Below, piece after piece: positions 1-7,278 of a stretch of 8,333 nt of DNA. Position numbers and translations under genes: made by a program. The notes below the pieces were generated by a model, which made no database searches, was not told where the DNA came from, and worked only from the letters and a program-made list of their open reading frames with translations. Positions within the stretch are counted from its first letter, which is position 1, and every line of letters begins with the position of its first letter. The DNA comes from Planctomycetota bacterium (GTDB lineage Bacteria; Planctomycetota; Planctomycetia; Isosphaerales; Isosphaeraceae), in NCBI GenBank assembly GCA_021778575.1, contig JAJYCH010000166.1, forward strand, positions 1 through 8,333, read 5' to 3'.

Positions 1-139
1 ACTCCAGAGAGGGCTTCCTCGCGCGAAGCTATGAAGCGATAAGGACAGGCCCGACCAGAGCCCCCCAGAAAATCCGGAGACACCCCGATCAACCGATCCG
101 CCACGCTTCCCGACCAGGCCGTTGACTTTTCCGCCCGCC

Positions 140-1636
140 TTATTCCGTCTCGACTGGTTTCAGGCCCGATCTTAATGCCTCGGCAATCTGATTAGCCCCG
201 TAGCCGTGTTCTATCATCAAACAAGGAATTCCACTTTCCTGGCAAAGTGGCCTGAGCCGCTCGGGAACATGGTGAGCGACGAATTCTTTTAATATCAAAA
301 GAATATCGATTCCTCGATTTTTCACCCGTTGTTCGAGCGATTTCATCAGGGCCGGGCGGGTGCTCTCGTACGGTTCCCATTCCAGTTCATCAAACTCGAA
401 GAACTGGCGAAGCGTCCGGCGAGCGTCTTCGCGAGCCGCGCCGCCGATCATGAGAACCCGTCGACCTCGGGTCTGGGCGATCAGCTCGGAAAACTTGTCG
501 CGGAGGGCGGTATCTTCCTCTCCCTTGAGGTCCTCGTCCCTGATCCGGTCGAGATGCTTGCGGAGAACCCGAAAATCGCCGCCTGTTATCAGTTCGCGAT
601 AGGGCTTGGCGAGGTCGAGAACCTCGGGTTCGGAGGCACCGCCGTGGTTGACGACCTTCGTCAGCGCGGCGATAAATTCGTCCATCCCCTCGTCGGGCAA
701 GGCGTGGGCGGCGATGACGGCGCGAAGGTCGCGCAGTGAATCGCGATAGAGCGAATGCGTTTGCCGCTTGCGTTCGGCGTCGCGGACCATTTGCTCGTCG
801 CGCGCCGCCTTCAGCTCGCGGTCGCGAACCGATGCCTCGGCGGCGAGGCGGAACTGTTCCTGAGCATCAATGATATATTGATCCCAGTCGGCAACGTAAC
901 CTTCCTGAAACGCGTCGATATATCCGGGCATGTATTGTTTGGAGAGGCCGACAAGTCGGCGAAAGATCATCTCCAGGGCCTGGGTTTCCTCGCCCCCTTC
1001 GGCGAAATTCATCCCCTGAAGGCGGCGGAGCCGGCCGATCCAGATCATGAGCTGGGCTTTTTGCTCACGAGCTTCCAGCGCGCCGAAGTGGATCGAGCCG
1101 TCCTCGATCTCCTTGGACAGATCGGGAATCTGGCTGGAGGGAAAGAGCTTGGCGACGCTGGAGACAAGCTTGTCGGTATCGGAAAACTCGGCGGCGAGTT
1201 GCGGCAGCAAACGGTCGAGTTCCTTACGAAGCTCGGTATACTTTTCGAGAGCGACCTGGAGTACCTTCTGCGAATCGGCGGCTTCCTTGACGATACTGTC
1301 CAGGTCTTTTTGCGCCTCGACGCGCTTGACCTCGATCTCCGCCCGGGCCGACTGGACGAGCCGACCGGCCTCGTCATCCGATTCGAGATAATTCTTGCAC
1401 TGCGCGAGTTTGATCGTCATCTCGCGGAGCAATTTGTCCTCGTCAACGGCCTGCTTCAGTTCGCGGAGCCGGATCGGTCGGTCTTCGCGCAGCCGCCGCT
1501 GGGCTTCGCTGGCCCGAACTTCCGCCACGCGGAGAGCCTCGCCGGCCTGCTCCACATCCCCACCAAGGCGCTGAGCACGAGCCTTGGATTCTGCTTGACG
1601 AACAAGTTCCGCGAGGCGTTCCAGGGTAGGAGTCAT
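140..1636 (-). CDS. Coiled-coil protein with C-terminal DUF2325-like domain
   Basis: A 498-residue protein read from ATG (1636-1634) to TAA (142-140). A purine-rich GAGAG lies 7 nt upstream of the ATG and supports this start. Residues about 1-160 are rich in Ala, Glu, Arg, Leu and Lys with heptad-like spacing, so a long coiled coil is likely; a second charged helical stretch covers about 255-300. The last ~100 residues (about 392-491) look like a small alpha/beta domain: a beta strand and glycine turn (RRVLMIGG), a middle strand ending in a conserved-looking His (DILLILKEFVAHH), then GIPCLMIEHGYGANQIAEAL. This pattern matches my memory of the DUF2325 family, whose function is unknown. There is no signal peptide or membrane segment, so it is probably cytoplasmic. 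It is transcribed away from the downstream operon across a long spacer. That it is a gene is near certain; the domain name is a recall-based call, and the function is unknown. Confidence 0.85.
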   Translation of the reverse strand: MTPTLERLAELVRQAESKARAQRLGGDVEQAGEALRVAEVRASEAQRRLREDRPIRLRELKQAVDEDKLLREMTIKLAQCKNYLESDDEAGRLVQSARAEIEVKRVEAQKDLDSIVKEAADSQKVLQVALEKYTELRKELDRLLPQLAAEFSDTDKLVSSVAKLFPSSQIPDLSKEIEDGSIHFGALEAREQKAQLMIWIGRLRRLQGMNFAEGGEETQALEMIFRRLVGLSKQYMPGYIDAFQEGYVADWDQYIIDAQEQFRLAAEASVRDRELKAARDEQMVRDAERKRQTHSLYRDSLRDLRAVIAAHALPDEGMDEFIAALTKVVNHGGASEPEVLDLAKPYRELITGGDFRVLRKHLDRIRDEDLKGEEDTALRDKFSELIAQTRGRRVLMIGGAAREDARRTLRQFFEFDELEWEPYESTRPALMKSLEQRVKNRGIDILLILKEFVAHHVPERLRPLCQESGIPCLMIEHGYGANQIAEALRSGLKPVETE

Positions 1637-2427
1637 CGATTAACTCTCAGGCCAGGGGCTGGCCAGTCGTGCGTGAACAAGAAGCGATGGTGAGAAATCA
1701 CACAGCCTGACAGTTTCGACGAAGTCGACCTGAACTCAGCGAAATCATCGAAAAAGAGGCGACGAGACCCCCGCCCAGCGTTCGGAATTTGCGACGGTTG
1801 AATGGACCCAAGGGGGGGAACTTCGAGTCTCCAGGCGAGTCACTAATCTCGCCATCCCAGCGCAATAGTCAATCATCTTAACCAAAAAACAGTTCGGGAG
1901 TCGGTACGGTTTCCGGTTCTCTCCTGTATTATGATCGGGTTAACGCCAAAAACAAGCAAGCGCAGAACTCGATCGAAATTCGCTTTCTCCTCGTGCTCAT
2001 TCCGCTTGATTCGAATGTTCGAGGTTTACCGGATCTTCGACCGAAAACCACGTAGCTCCAGCGGTTTCGACGATACAAGATCCACCCGCCATCTGCAAGC
2101 AGCGCTCGATCATCTGCCTGATTGTCAAGATTCTTCCGAATCCAGATATGGGTTCGTGCATCCAAATCTCATGCAATGCATGCAAAGAAGGTCGCACGAG
2201 ACGAGGAGATCCCGCGCCCTTTATCGAAATCCAATCGGATTCGAATGCCTATTCCGTAATGTTCGGTGCTTCGCGGCAAAAATCAACCCCGCGCCACCGT
2301 CGCTATCTCGCGACGGGACCGACTGGTCGAGCGACTTCGGAAAAAGGGTTGGGCCGGAAGGGGCGGGAAAAACGCTGAGATCGGGACAGATAGAGGCAAG
2401 AATTTCGCGAAGATGGCGCGAAGATCT
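1637..2427. other. Long non-coding spacer between divergent genes
   Basis: I see no convincing gene in this stretch. The open frames here (for example 1931-2431 on the plus strand) encode Ser/Arg-rich peptides with no recognisable domain and no ribosome binding site, and they overlap other equally random frames. Base composition is visibly more AT-rich than in the flanking genes. The spacer must hold the promoter of the minus-strand coiled-coil gene. Two weak candidates on the minus strand are TTGTTT (1955-1950) with CATAAT (1933-1928) at 16 nt spacing, and TTGACT (1872-1867) with GATTAG (1848-1843) at 18 nt. Neither is strong. No long inverted repeat or obvious structured RNA was seen by eye. 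Confidence 0.6.
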
Positions 2428-2458
2428 TTGACGATCCGGCTCCACTCTGGATTATAAT
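2428..2458 (+). promoter_or_regulatory. Sigma-70-like promoter for the TPR-peptidase gene
   Basis: A TTGACG box (2428-2433, 5 of 6 matches to the -35 consensus) is followed after 19 nt by a perfect TATAAT (2453-2458). The spacer is longer than the usual 17 nt, so the -10 box is the stronger half of the evidence. Transcription would start near 2465, giving a leader of about 60 nt before the ATG at 2524. This would drive the peptidase gene and the DUF4159 gene just behind it. Confidence 0.6.
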
Positions 2459-2523
2459 GATCATTCCGGCCTCCTGTCTTGCGCAGTTCCGTCCGCCCCA
2501 GACTGCTCTCGGGGATGAGATTC

Positions 2524-5133
2524 ATGACTGATCGCGACGAGCACCGAGGTTGCGCCCCGACCCGCCCGACGTGGCGACGGACCTCCTGCCCGATCGCTCT
2601 GGCCATCCTGCTCGGCCTGAGCTGCGTCGCGCCGGTCCTGGGGGCCGACCTGGCCACGGCGGAAAGCCACCTCCGCGCTGGACGTTATGACGAGGCGGCC
2701 AAGCTCGCCGGCCAGGAAACCGCCAGCGGCTCGTGGGTCGAGCGCTGGCACCTCGTCAAGGTCCGCGCGGAACTCGCCCAGGGCCTTTACTCGGCCGCGC
2801 TGGGCTCGCTCGAATACGCACTCCGCCGGATTCCGGGAAGTCTGGCGCTCCTCCTGCTCGCCCGCGATGTCTACCACTACAATGGTAAGGATGCCGAGGC
2901 CGTCGCGGCGCTCGACGCCATCGAGGCCCGGCTCGAAGCCTCGCCGTCACGCTACTCGACACCGGAAGGACGCGTTCTCCAGGGGCGATTTTATCTCCTC
3001 CGCAAGATCGACGCCAAGCGGGTCCTCGACCTCTGCTACGATCTCGCGCTCAAGCAGCGTCCCGACCTGATCGATGCGTATTTCGCGACCGCCGAACTCG
3101 CGCTCGACAAGCAGGACGGAGCGCTCGCCGCATCGACGCTCGCCAAGGTTCCGAAAGAAGCGCTCGAAGATCCCCGGACTCATTATCTCCTGGCTCTGGC
3201 CTTTGATGAGACCGACCGGGCCCGATCCGCGAAGGAGCTGGACGAGGCGCTCAAGATCAACCCTCGCCACGTCGACAGCTTGCTGCTCAAAGTCGCCCAC
3301 CGGATCGATGACGAGCGCTACGTCGAGGCCTCGGAGCTGATCCAGCAGGTCTTCGCCGTCAACCCGAAAGAACCACGCGGCTGGGCGTACCAGGCCGTCC
3401 TCGCTCATCTCCGGAACCAGCCCGAAGCCGAATCCGCCGCCCGCGAGAAAGCGCTCGCCACCTGGAAATCGAATCCCGAGGTCGACCACATCATCGGTCG
3501 CGAACTGTCGGCCAAGTATCGCTTTCTCGAAGGTTCGGGCTACCAGAAAAAGGCTCTTGAGTTCGACCCGCTTTATCTCCCGGCCAAGATCCAGCTCTGC
3601 CAGGACCTGCTCCGGCTCGGCCAGGAAGAGGAAGGCTGGAAGCTGGCCGACCAGATCTTCACCGACGACGGCTACAACGTTCTCGCCTACAACCTGACCA
3701 ACCTCCGCGACCGCCTGGCCGGTTTCAAGACCTTGAAGGAAGACGGCTTCGTCGTCCGGATGGAACCCCGAGAGGCCGAACTCTACGGGTCGAGGGTTCT
3801 GGCCTTGCTCCGGAAGGCCCGGAAGACGCTGGGCGACAAATACGGCGCGACGATCCCGGGGCCGATCACCGTCGAGATCTTTCCGCAAAAGAAGGAATTC
3901 GCGGTCCGGACCTTCGGGCTCCCCGGCGCCGAGGGGTTCCTGGGCGTCTGCTTCGGCAGCGTGATCACGGCCAACAGCCCGGCCTCGCAAGGAGAGAACC
4001 CGTCGAACTGGGAGGCGGTGCTCTGGCACGAATACTGCCACGTCGTCACCTTGAACAAGACCCGGAACAAGATGCCGCGCTGGCTCAGCGAGGGGATCTC
4101 GGTCTACGAAGAAGAACAGGAAAACCGGGCCTGGAAGAGTGAACTCACCCCGCGCTACCGGACCATGCTCCTGGGTGACGACTTCGCGCCGCTCAGCCGG
4201 CTCAGTTCGGCGTTCCTGGCACCGAAGACGGGAATGCACCTCCAGTTTGCTTACTTCGAGAGCGCCCTGGCCGTGGCTTATCTGGTCGAAAAGGCGGGCC
4301 TGCCCGCCGTCCGCGAGGTTCTCGACGACCTGGGCAACGGAATCACGATCAACGAGTCACTCGCCGCGCGGACCAAGCTGACGCTCGAACAGCTCGACGC
4401 CGGGTTCGCCGCCTACGCCCGAAGCAAGGCCGAAGCGCTCGCTCCCGGAATGACCTGGGAAGAGCCCGAACTCCCCCCGACGGCCGACTCGAAAGCGATC
4501 GAAGCCTGGCTCGCCCAGCACCCGACCAGTTTCCCCGGCCTGAAACGGCTGGCCGCCAGCTTCGTCAAGGAAAGCAACTGGGCGAAGGCGAAAGAAGCGA
4601 TCGCCAAACTGAAAGCCGCCGATCCCGACGACAATGGACCCAACAACGCCGACCTGCTTCTGGCCGCCATCTGCCGGAAGACAGGAGACCCGGTCGGCGA
4701 GCGCTCGGCGCTCGAAGCCCTGGCCGCCCGCGACGGCAGCGCCGGGCCGGCTTACCTGCGGTTGATGGAGATCGAGCAAGCCGCCGGCGACTGGGCCGCG
4801 CTCGCCGTTGACGCCCGACGGATGCTTGCCGTGAACCCTCTGATCGCGGCCCCTCACCGCGAACTCGCCCGATCGGCCGAACAACTCGGCCAGGACGCCG
4901 AGGCCCTGGCGGCCTATCAAGCCCTGGCCTTGCTCGACGAGACCGACCCGGCCGATACCCACTATCGCCTGGCGAAGCTTCTGGCCAAGCTCGGCCGGCC
5001 GGTCGACGCCCGGCGCGAGGTTCTCAAGTCGCTCGAAGCCGCCCCCCGATTCCTCGAAGCCCACAAGCTCTTGCTCGAACTGGTCGGACCCGACCAGCCC
5101 GCCGGATCTTCCCTACCACCAATCCCACGGTAA
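2524..5133 (+). CDS. Exported TPR protein with central peptidase-MA-like metallopeptidase domain
   Basis: An 869-residue protein from the ATG at 2524. I prefer this start to an in-frame TTG at 2479 and an ATG at 2515, because GGGGA (2511-2515) sits 8 nt upstream of 2524 and the signal peptide then fits well: Arg-rich start, hydrophobic core at about 22-39, cleavage near VLGA-D (41/42). Residues about 45-385 and 660-855 are helical TPR-type repeats (for example LRAGRYDEAAKL). Residues about 419-635 form a gluzincin-like domain with HEYCH (H502, E503, H506) and a likely third zinc ligand E523 in WLSEG, the pattern of the peptidase-MA-like family (PF13485). All three ligands and the catalytic Glu are present, so it could be active. 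It probably acts in the periplasm; its substrate is unknown. The DUF4159 gene follows after 7 nt, so the two are probably co-transcribed. The TPRs suggest protein binding or scaffolding. Domain call confident, role not. Confidence 0.88.
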   Translation: MTDRDEHRGCAPTRPTWRRTSCPIALAILLGLSCVAPVLGADLATAESHLRAGRYDEAAKLAGQETASGSWVERWHLVKVRAELAQGLYSAALGSLEYALRRIPGSLALLLLARDVYHYNGKDAEAVAALDAIEARLEASPSRYSTPEGRVLQGRFYLLRKIDAKRVLDLCYDLALKQRPDLIDAYFATAELALDKQDGALAASTLAKVPKEALEDPRTHYLLALAFDETDRARSAKELDEALKINPRHVDSLLLKVAHRIDDERYVEASELIQQVFAVNPKEPRGWAYQAVLAHLRNQPEAESAAREKALATWKSNPEVDHIIGRELSAKYRFLEGSGYQKKALEFDPLYLPAKIQLCQDLLRLGQEEEGWKLADQIFTDDGYNVLAYNLTNLRDRLAGFKTLKEDGFVVRMEPREAELYGSRVLALLRKARKTLGDKYGATIPGPITVEIFPQKKEFAVRTFGLPGAEGFLGVCFGSVITANSPASQGENPSNWEAVLWHEYCHVVTLNKTRNKMPRWLSEGISVYEEEQENRAWKSELTPRYRTMLLGDDFAPLSRLSSAFLAPKTGMHLQFAYFESALAVAYLVEKAGLPAVREVLDDLGNGITINESLAARTKLTLEQLDAGFAAYARSKAEALAPGMTWEEPELPPTADSKAIEAWLAQHPTSFPGLKRLAASFVKESNWAKAKEAIAKLKAADPDDNGPNNADLLLAAICRKTGDPVGERSALEALAARDGSAGPAYLRLMEIEQAAGDWAALAVDARRMLAVNPLIAAPHRELARSAEQLGQDAEALAAYQALALLDETDPADTHYRLAKLLAKLGRPVDARREVLKSLEAAPRFLEAHKLLLELVGPDQPAGSSLPPIPR

Positions 5134-5140
5134 CGTAACC

Positions 5141-6028
5141 ATGACGCGAAGACGCATCACGCTGGTCGCGATTCCGCTCGTCCTGGCTCTTGCCGCCGGC
5201 CTGGCCCTGGGACAACGAGGCTTCGGCGGTCGAGGTCGAGGACCCGCCCAGATCCCCGAAGACCGCGCCGGCGTTCCCGACTGGAAACTCGACCACAAAT
5301 GCAAGGACGACGTCTTCACCTTCGTCCGGATTCAATACGACGAAGGCGCGGGAATGGGGGGCTTCGGCGGTCGTCGCGGCCGAGGATACGGCGGCTGGGG
5401 CGGGCGCTGGCAGACCGACTTCCCCGATAGCGACCTCAACTTCTCGTACCGGCTCCAGCAACTGACCGCCTTGAAGGTCAACCCCGTGCCGATCCAGATG
5501 CGGCTGACCGACGAACGCCTGTTTGATTACCCGTTTATCTACATCATCGAGCCCGGCGTGCTCGAATTCCATGACGAAGAGGTCATCGCGCTCCGCCGCT
5601 ACCTGCTCAACGGCGGATTCCTGATGATCGACGACTTCTGGGGCGACTCGGCGCTCGACAACATGCTCGACCAGTTGAAGCGGGTCTTCCCCGACCGACC
5701 GGCCGAGGAGATCCCGCTCGAACACCCGATCTTTCAGTGCGTCTACCGCCTGAAAGAGAAGCCGCAGATCCCCAACGTCCAGACCGCGATCTACGGGCGA
5801 GACCAGGGGATCACCTGGGAGTCGAACCACGACGGTGACTCCCGGACCGTCCACTACAAGGGGATCAAGGACGACAAGGACCGCCTGATGGTCTTCATCT
5901 GCCACAACACCGACCTCGGCGACGGCTGGGAACGCGAAGGGGAAGACCCCTGGTACTTCCACGAGTTTTCCGAGAAAAAAGCGTACCCGCTCGGCATCAA
6001 CATCGTCACGTATGCCATGACGCATTAA
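5141..6028 (+). CDS. Exported DUF4159 protein with Gly/Arg-rich insert
   Basis: A 295-residue protein. A signal peptide is clear: MTRRR, then hydrophobic residues 6-23, with likely cleavage after ALG (24/25). The TRRRIT start loosely resembles a twin-arginine motif, but ordinary Sec export is equally possible. The mature part has the DUF4159 (PF13709) pattern in order: FTFVRIQYD (59-67), the WQTDFPDSDLNF region (90-101), DYPFIYIIEPG (129-139), LRRYLLNGGFLMIDDFWG (151-168) and IPLEHPIFQ (191-199). The fold is thought to resemble glutamine amidotransferase-like or ThuA-type domains, but no catalytic nucleophile is evident, so a binding role is more likely. Two Gly/Arg-rich stretches, residues 25-34 and 69-90, flank and interrupt the start of the domain. 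The gene lies 7 nt after the TPR-peptidase gene and has no clear Shine-Dalgarno, which suggests translation coupled to it. DUF4159 genes commonly occur near MoxR/DUF58 genes in planctomycetes, as here. Molecular function is unknown. Confidence 0.9.
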   Translation: MTRRRITLVAIPLVLALAAGLALGQRGFGGRGRGPAQIPEDRAGVPDWKLDHKCKDDVFTFVRIQYDEGAGMGGFGGRRGRGYGGWGGRWQTDFPDSDLNFSYRLQQLTALKVNPVPIQMRLTDERLFDYPFIYIIEPGVLEFHDEEVIALRRYLLNGGFLMIDDFWGDSALDNMLDQLKRVFPDRPAEEIPLEHPIFQCVYRLKEKPQIPNVQTAIYGRDQGITWESNHDGDSRTVHYKGIKDDKDRLMVFICHNTDLGDGWEREGEDPWYFHEFSEKKAYPLGINIVTYAMTH

Positions 6029-6078
6029 CATGATTCACCGATGAGAGATCCCGTGTCGTCGCCGCATCAGTCCATAAA

Positions 6079-6151
6079 GTAGGGTGGGTCGAGCCTAAGC
6101 GAGCCCCACCACGATTGCGTGGTGGGGCTCGTTGCACTCGACCCACCCTAC
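6079..6151. repeat. Long palindromic intergenic repeat (REP/MITE-like), copy 1
   Basis: The outer arms 6079-6093 and 6137-6151 are perfect 15-nt inverted repeats beginning GTAGGGTGGGTCGAG. The inner arms 6100-6113 and 6118-6131 are perfect 14-nt inverted repeats around the loop ATTG (6114-6117). Only a small internal mismatch (6094-6099 against 6132-6136) separates the two stems. The whole would fold into a hairpin of about 29 bp in RNA or single-stranded DNA. No run of T follows, so it is not a classical intrinsic terminator, although it could stall polymerase or protect the upstream mRNA end. Its ends resemble the palindrome at 8281-8331, which indicates a dispersed family. Confidence 0.85.
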
Positions 6152-6181
6152 GGATCGCCGGGAAAACGGATCGCCGGGAAA
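6151..6181. repeat. 16-bp tandem duplication abutting the palindrome
   Basis: The unit CGGATCGCCGGGAAA occurs at 6151-6165 and again at 6167-6181, with a period of 16 nt and 15 identical bases. The first copy begins on the last base of the palindrome. It may be a replication-slippage duplication or a scar linked to movement of the repeat. Confidence 0.8.
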
Positions 6182-6215
6182 GCACGACGGAACACGAGAA
6201 AATCAATAACAATGT

Positions 6216-6234
6216 GGGGTGAGCCCCGCTCACC
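6216..6234. repeat. Small hairpin with two alternative folds upstream of the MoxR gene
   Basis: GGTGAGC (6218-6224) pairs with GCTCACC (6228-6234) across a 3-nt loop. The same bases could instead pair GGGG (6216-6219) with CCCC (6224-6227). The two folds are mutually exclusive. The hairpin ends 22 nt before the Shine-Dalgarno of the ATPase gene. It may be a fragment of another dispersed repeat; a regulatory role is unproven. Confidence 0.45.
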
Positions 6235-6256
6235 GAACTTTTCCCGAAGATTTATC

Positions 6257-6262
6257 AAGGAG
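6257..6262 (+). promoter_or_regulatory. Shine-Dalgarno that fixes the GTG start of the MoxR gene
   Basis: AAGGAG at 6257-6262 lies 5 nt before GTG (6268-6270). This is a near-consensus ribosome binding site and the main reason for accepting the non-ATG start. Confidence 0.8.
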
Positions 6263-6267
6263 CGATC

Positions 6268-7278
6268 GTGACGGACAGCGTCGATGTCTTCGAGGACGAA
6301 CGTCAGGTCGTCGAGAAAATCCACGAGAGTCGCGGGCGGATCGAGCGCGAACTGGGTAAGGTCATCATCGGCCAGCGCGAGGCGACCCATCAGCTTCTGA
6401 TCAGCCTATTCGCCGGCGGCCATTGCCTGATCACCGGGGCCCCCGGGCTGGCCAAAACCTTGCTGGTCCGGACCATCGCCCAGGTCTTCCACTTGCGCTT
6501 CCAGCGAATCCAGTTCACCCCCGACCTGATGCCCGCCGACATCACCGGGACCGAGATCCTTGAAGAAACCAGCGACGGCCGCCGCCGGCTTCAGTTCGTC
6601 AAGGGGCCGATCTTCGCCAACGTCGTCCTGGCCGACGAGATCAACCGGACCCCGCCCAAGACCCAGGCGGCCTTGCTCGAAGCGATGCAGGAGCACCAGG
6701 TCACCGCCGCCGGTGTCCGCTACCCGCTCGAAGAACCGTTCTTCGTCCTGGCCACGCAGAACCCGATCGAGATGGAAGGGACGTATCCGCTCCCTGAAGC
6801 CCAGCTCGACCGGTTCATGTTCAACGTGATCGTCGATTACCTGCCCGAGGACGACGAGGTCGCCGTGGTCAGCCAGACGACCTCGCGCAAGTCCGAGCCG
6901 ATCGAGCCGCTGTTCGACGGGCCGGACGTGCTCAAGTTCCACGACGTCGTCCGGAAGGTCCCGATCGCCGAGGAACTGGTCCGCCACGCCGTCCAGCTCT
7001 CGGCCGCAACGCGCCCCGGCCCCGCCGCGCCCGACTTCATCAACCAGTGGGTAAGCTGGGGAGCCGGTCTCCGGGCCGCGCAAAGCTTGGTCCTGGGAGC
7101 CAAGGCGCGGGCCTTGCTCGCCGGCCGGTTCCACGCCACGCCCGAAGACGTCCGGGCCCTGGTCCATCCCACGCTCAGGCACCGGGTCTTGCTCGGCTAC
7201 CGGGCCGAGGCCGACGGCGTGACCGTTGACGCCGTGATCGACCGCTTGCTCGAACACATGAAGGGGCCTCTGAGCTGA
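6268..7278 (+). CDS. MoxR-family AAA+ ATPase
   Basis: A 336-residue soluble ATPase starting at GTG behind AAGGAG. The length and motifs are typical of the MoxR family: the N-terminal VIIGQREA (32-39), Walker A GAPGLAKT (57-64), the PADITG segment, Walker B VVLADE (119-124, with D123 and E124), EINRTPPKTQAALLEAMQE, sensor 1 ATQNP (N165), the LPEAQLDRF arginine-finger region (R182) and the sensor-2 region LRHRV (303-307). All catalytic residues are present. MoxR proteins act as ring-shaped chaperone-like ATPases that work with VWA-domain partners, as in RavA-ViaA and in methanol dehydrogenase maturation. The partner here is the DUF58 protein directly downstream, overlapping by one base in TGATG, so the two are probably translated together in fixed ratio. 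The gene is separated from the DUF4159 gene by 239 nt containing palindromes, so it may have its own promoter, though none is obvious. The client substrate cannot be told from sequence. Confidence 0.96.
   Translation: MTDSVDVFEDERQVVEKIHESRGRIERELGKVIIGQREATHQLLISLFAGGHCLITGAPGLAKTLLVRTIAQVFHLRFQRIQFTPDLMPADITGTEILEETSDGRRRLQFVKGPIFANVVLADEINRTPPKTQAALLEAMQEHQVTAAGVRYPLEEPFFVLATQNPIEMEGTYPLPEAQLDRFMFNVIVDYLPEDDEVAVVSQTTSRKSEPIEPLFDGPDVLKFHDVVRKVPIAEELVRHAVQLSAATRPGPAAPDFINQWVSWGAGLRAAQSLVLGAKARALLAGRFHATPEDVRALVHPTLRHRVLLGYRAEADGVTVDAVIDRLLEHMKGPLS

Noticed and set aside
755..1693. Plus-strand frame of 312 codons
   Set aside because: It lies opposite the coiled-coil gene, has no recognisable domain, and its composition is that of an antisense shadow in GC-rich DNA.
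1931..2431. Plus-strand frame of 166 codons in the spacer
   Set aside because: It is Ser/Arg-rich with no domain and no Shine-Dalgarno, competes with several equally random frames, and runs into the promoter at 2428.
2617..2627. Possible lipoprotein signal (GLSC) in the TPR-peptidase leader
   Set aside because: The residues before Cys (Gly-Leu-Ser) do not fit the usual lipobox, and a normal signal-peptidase site follows at VLGA-D.
2947..4239. Minus-strand frame of 430 codons opposite the peptidase gene
   Set aside because: The plus strand carries a signal peptide, TPRs and HExxH; the long antisense frame results from codon bias and encodes no plausible protein.
5024..6031. Minus-strand frame of 335 codons opposite the DUF4159 gene
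   Set aside because: It is an antisense shadow; the conserved motifs are all on the plus strand.
6079..6151. The palindrome as an intrinsic terminator for the DUF4159 transcript
   Set aside because: The stem is strong, but no T-run follows on either strand, and the structure recurs elsewhere as a dispersed repeat.
6406..7257. Minus-strand frame of 283 codons opposite the MoxR gene
   Set aside because: The plus strand has a complete set of AAA+ motifs; the antisense frame is incidental.
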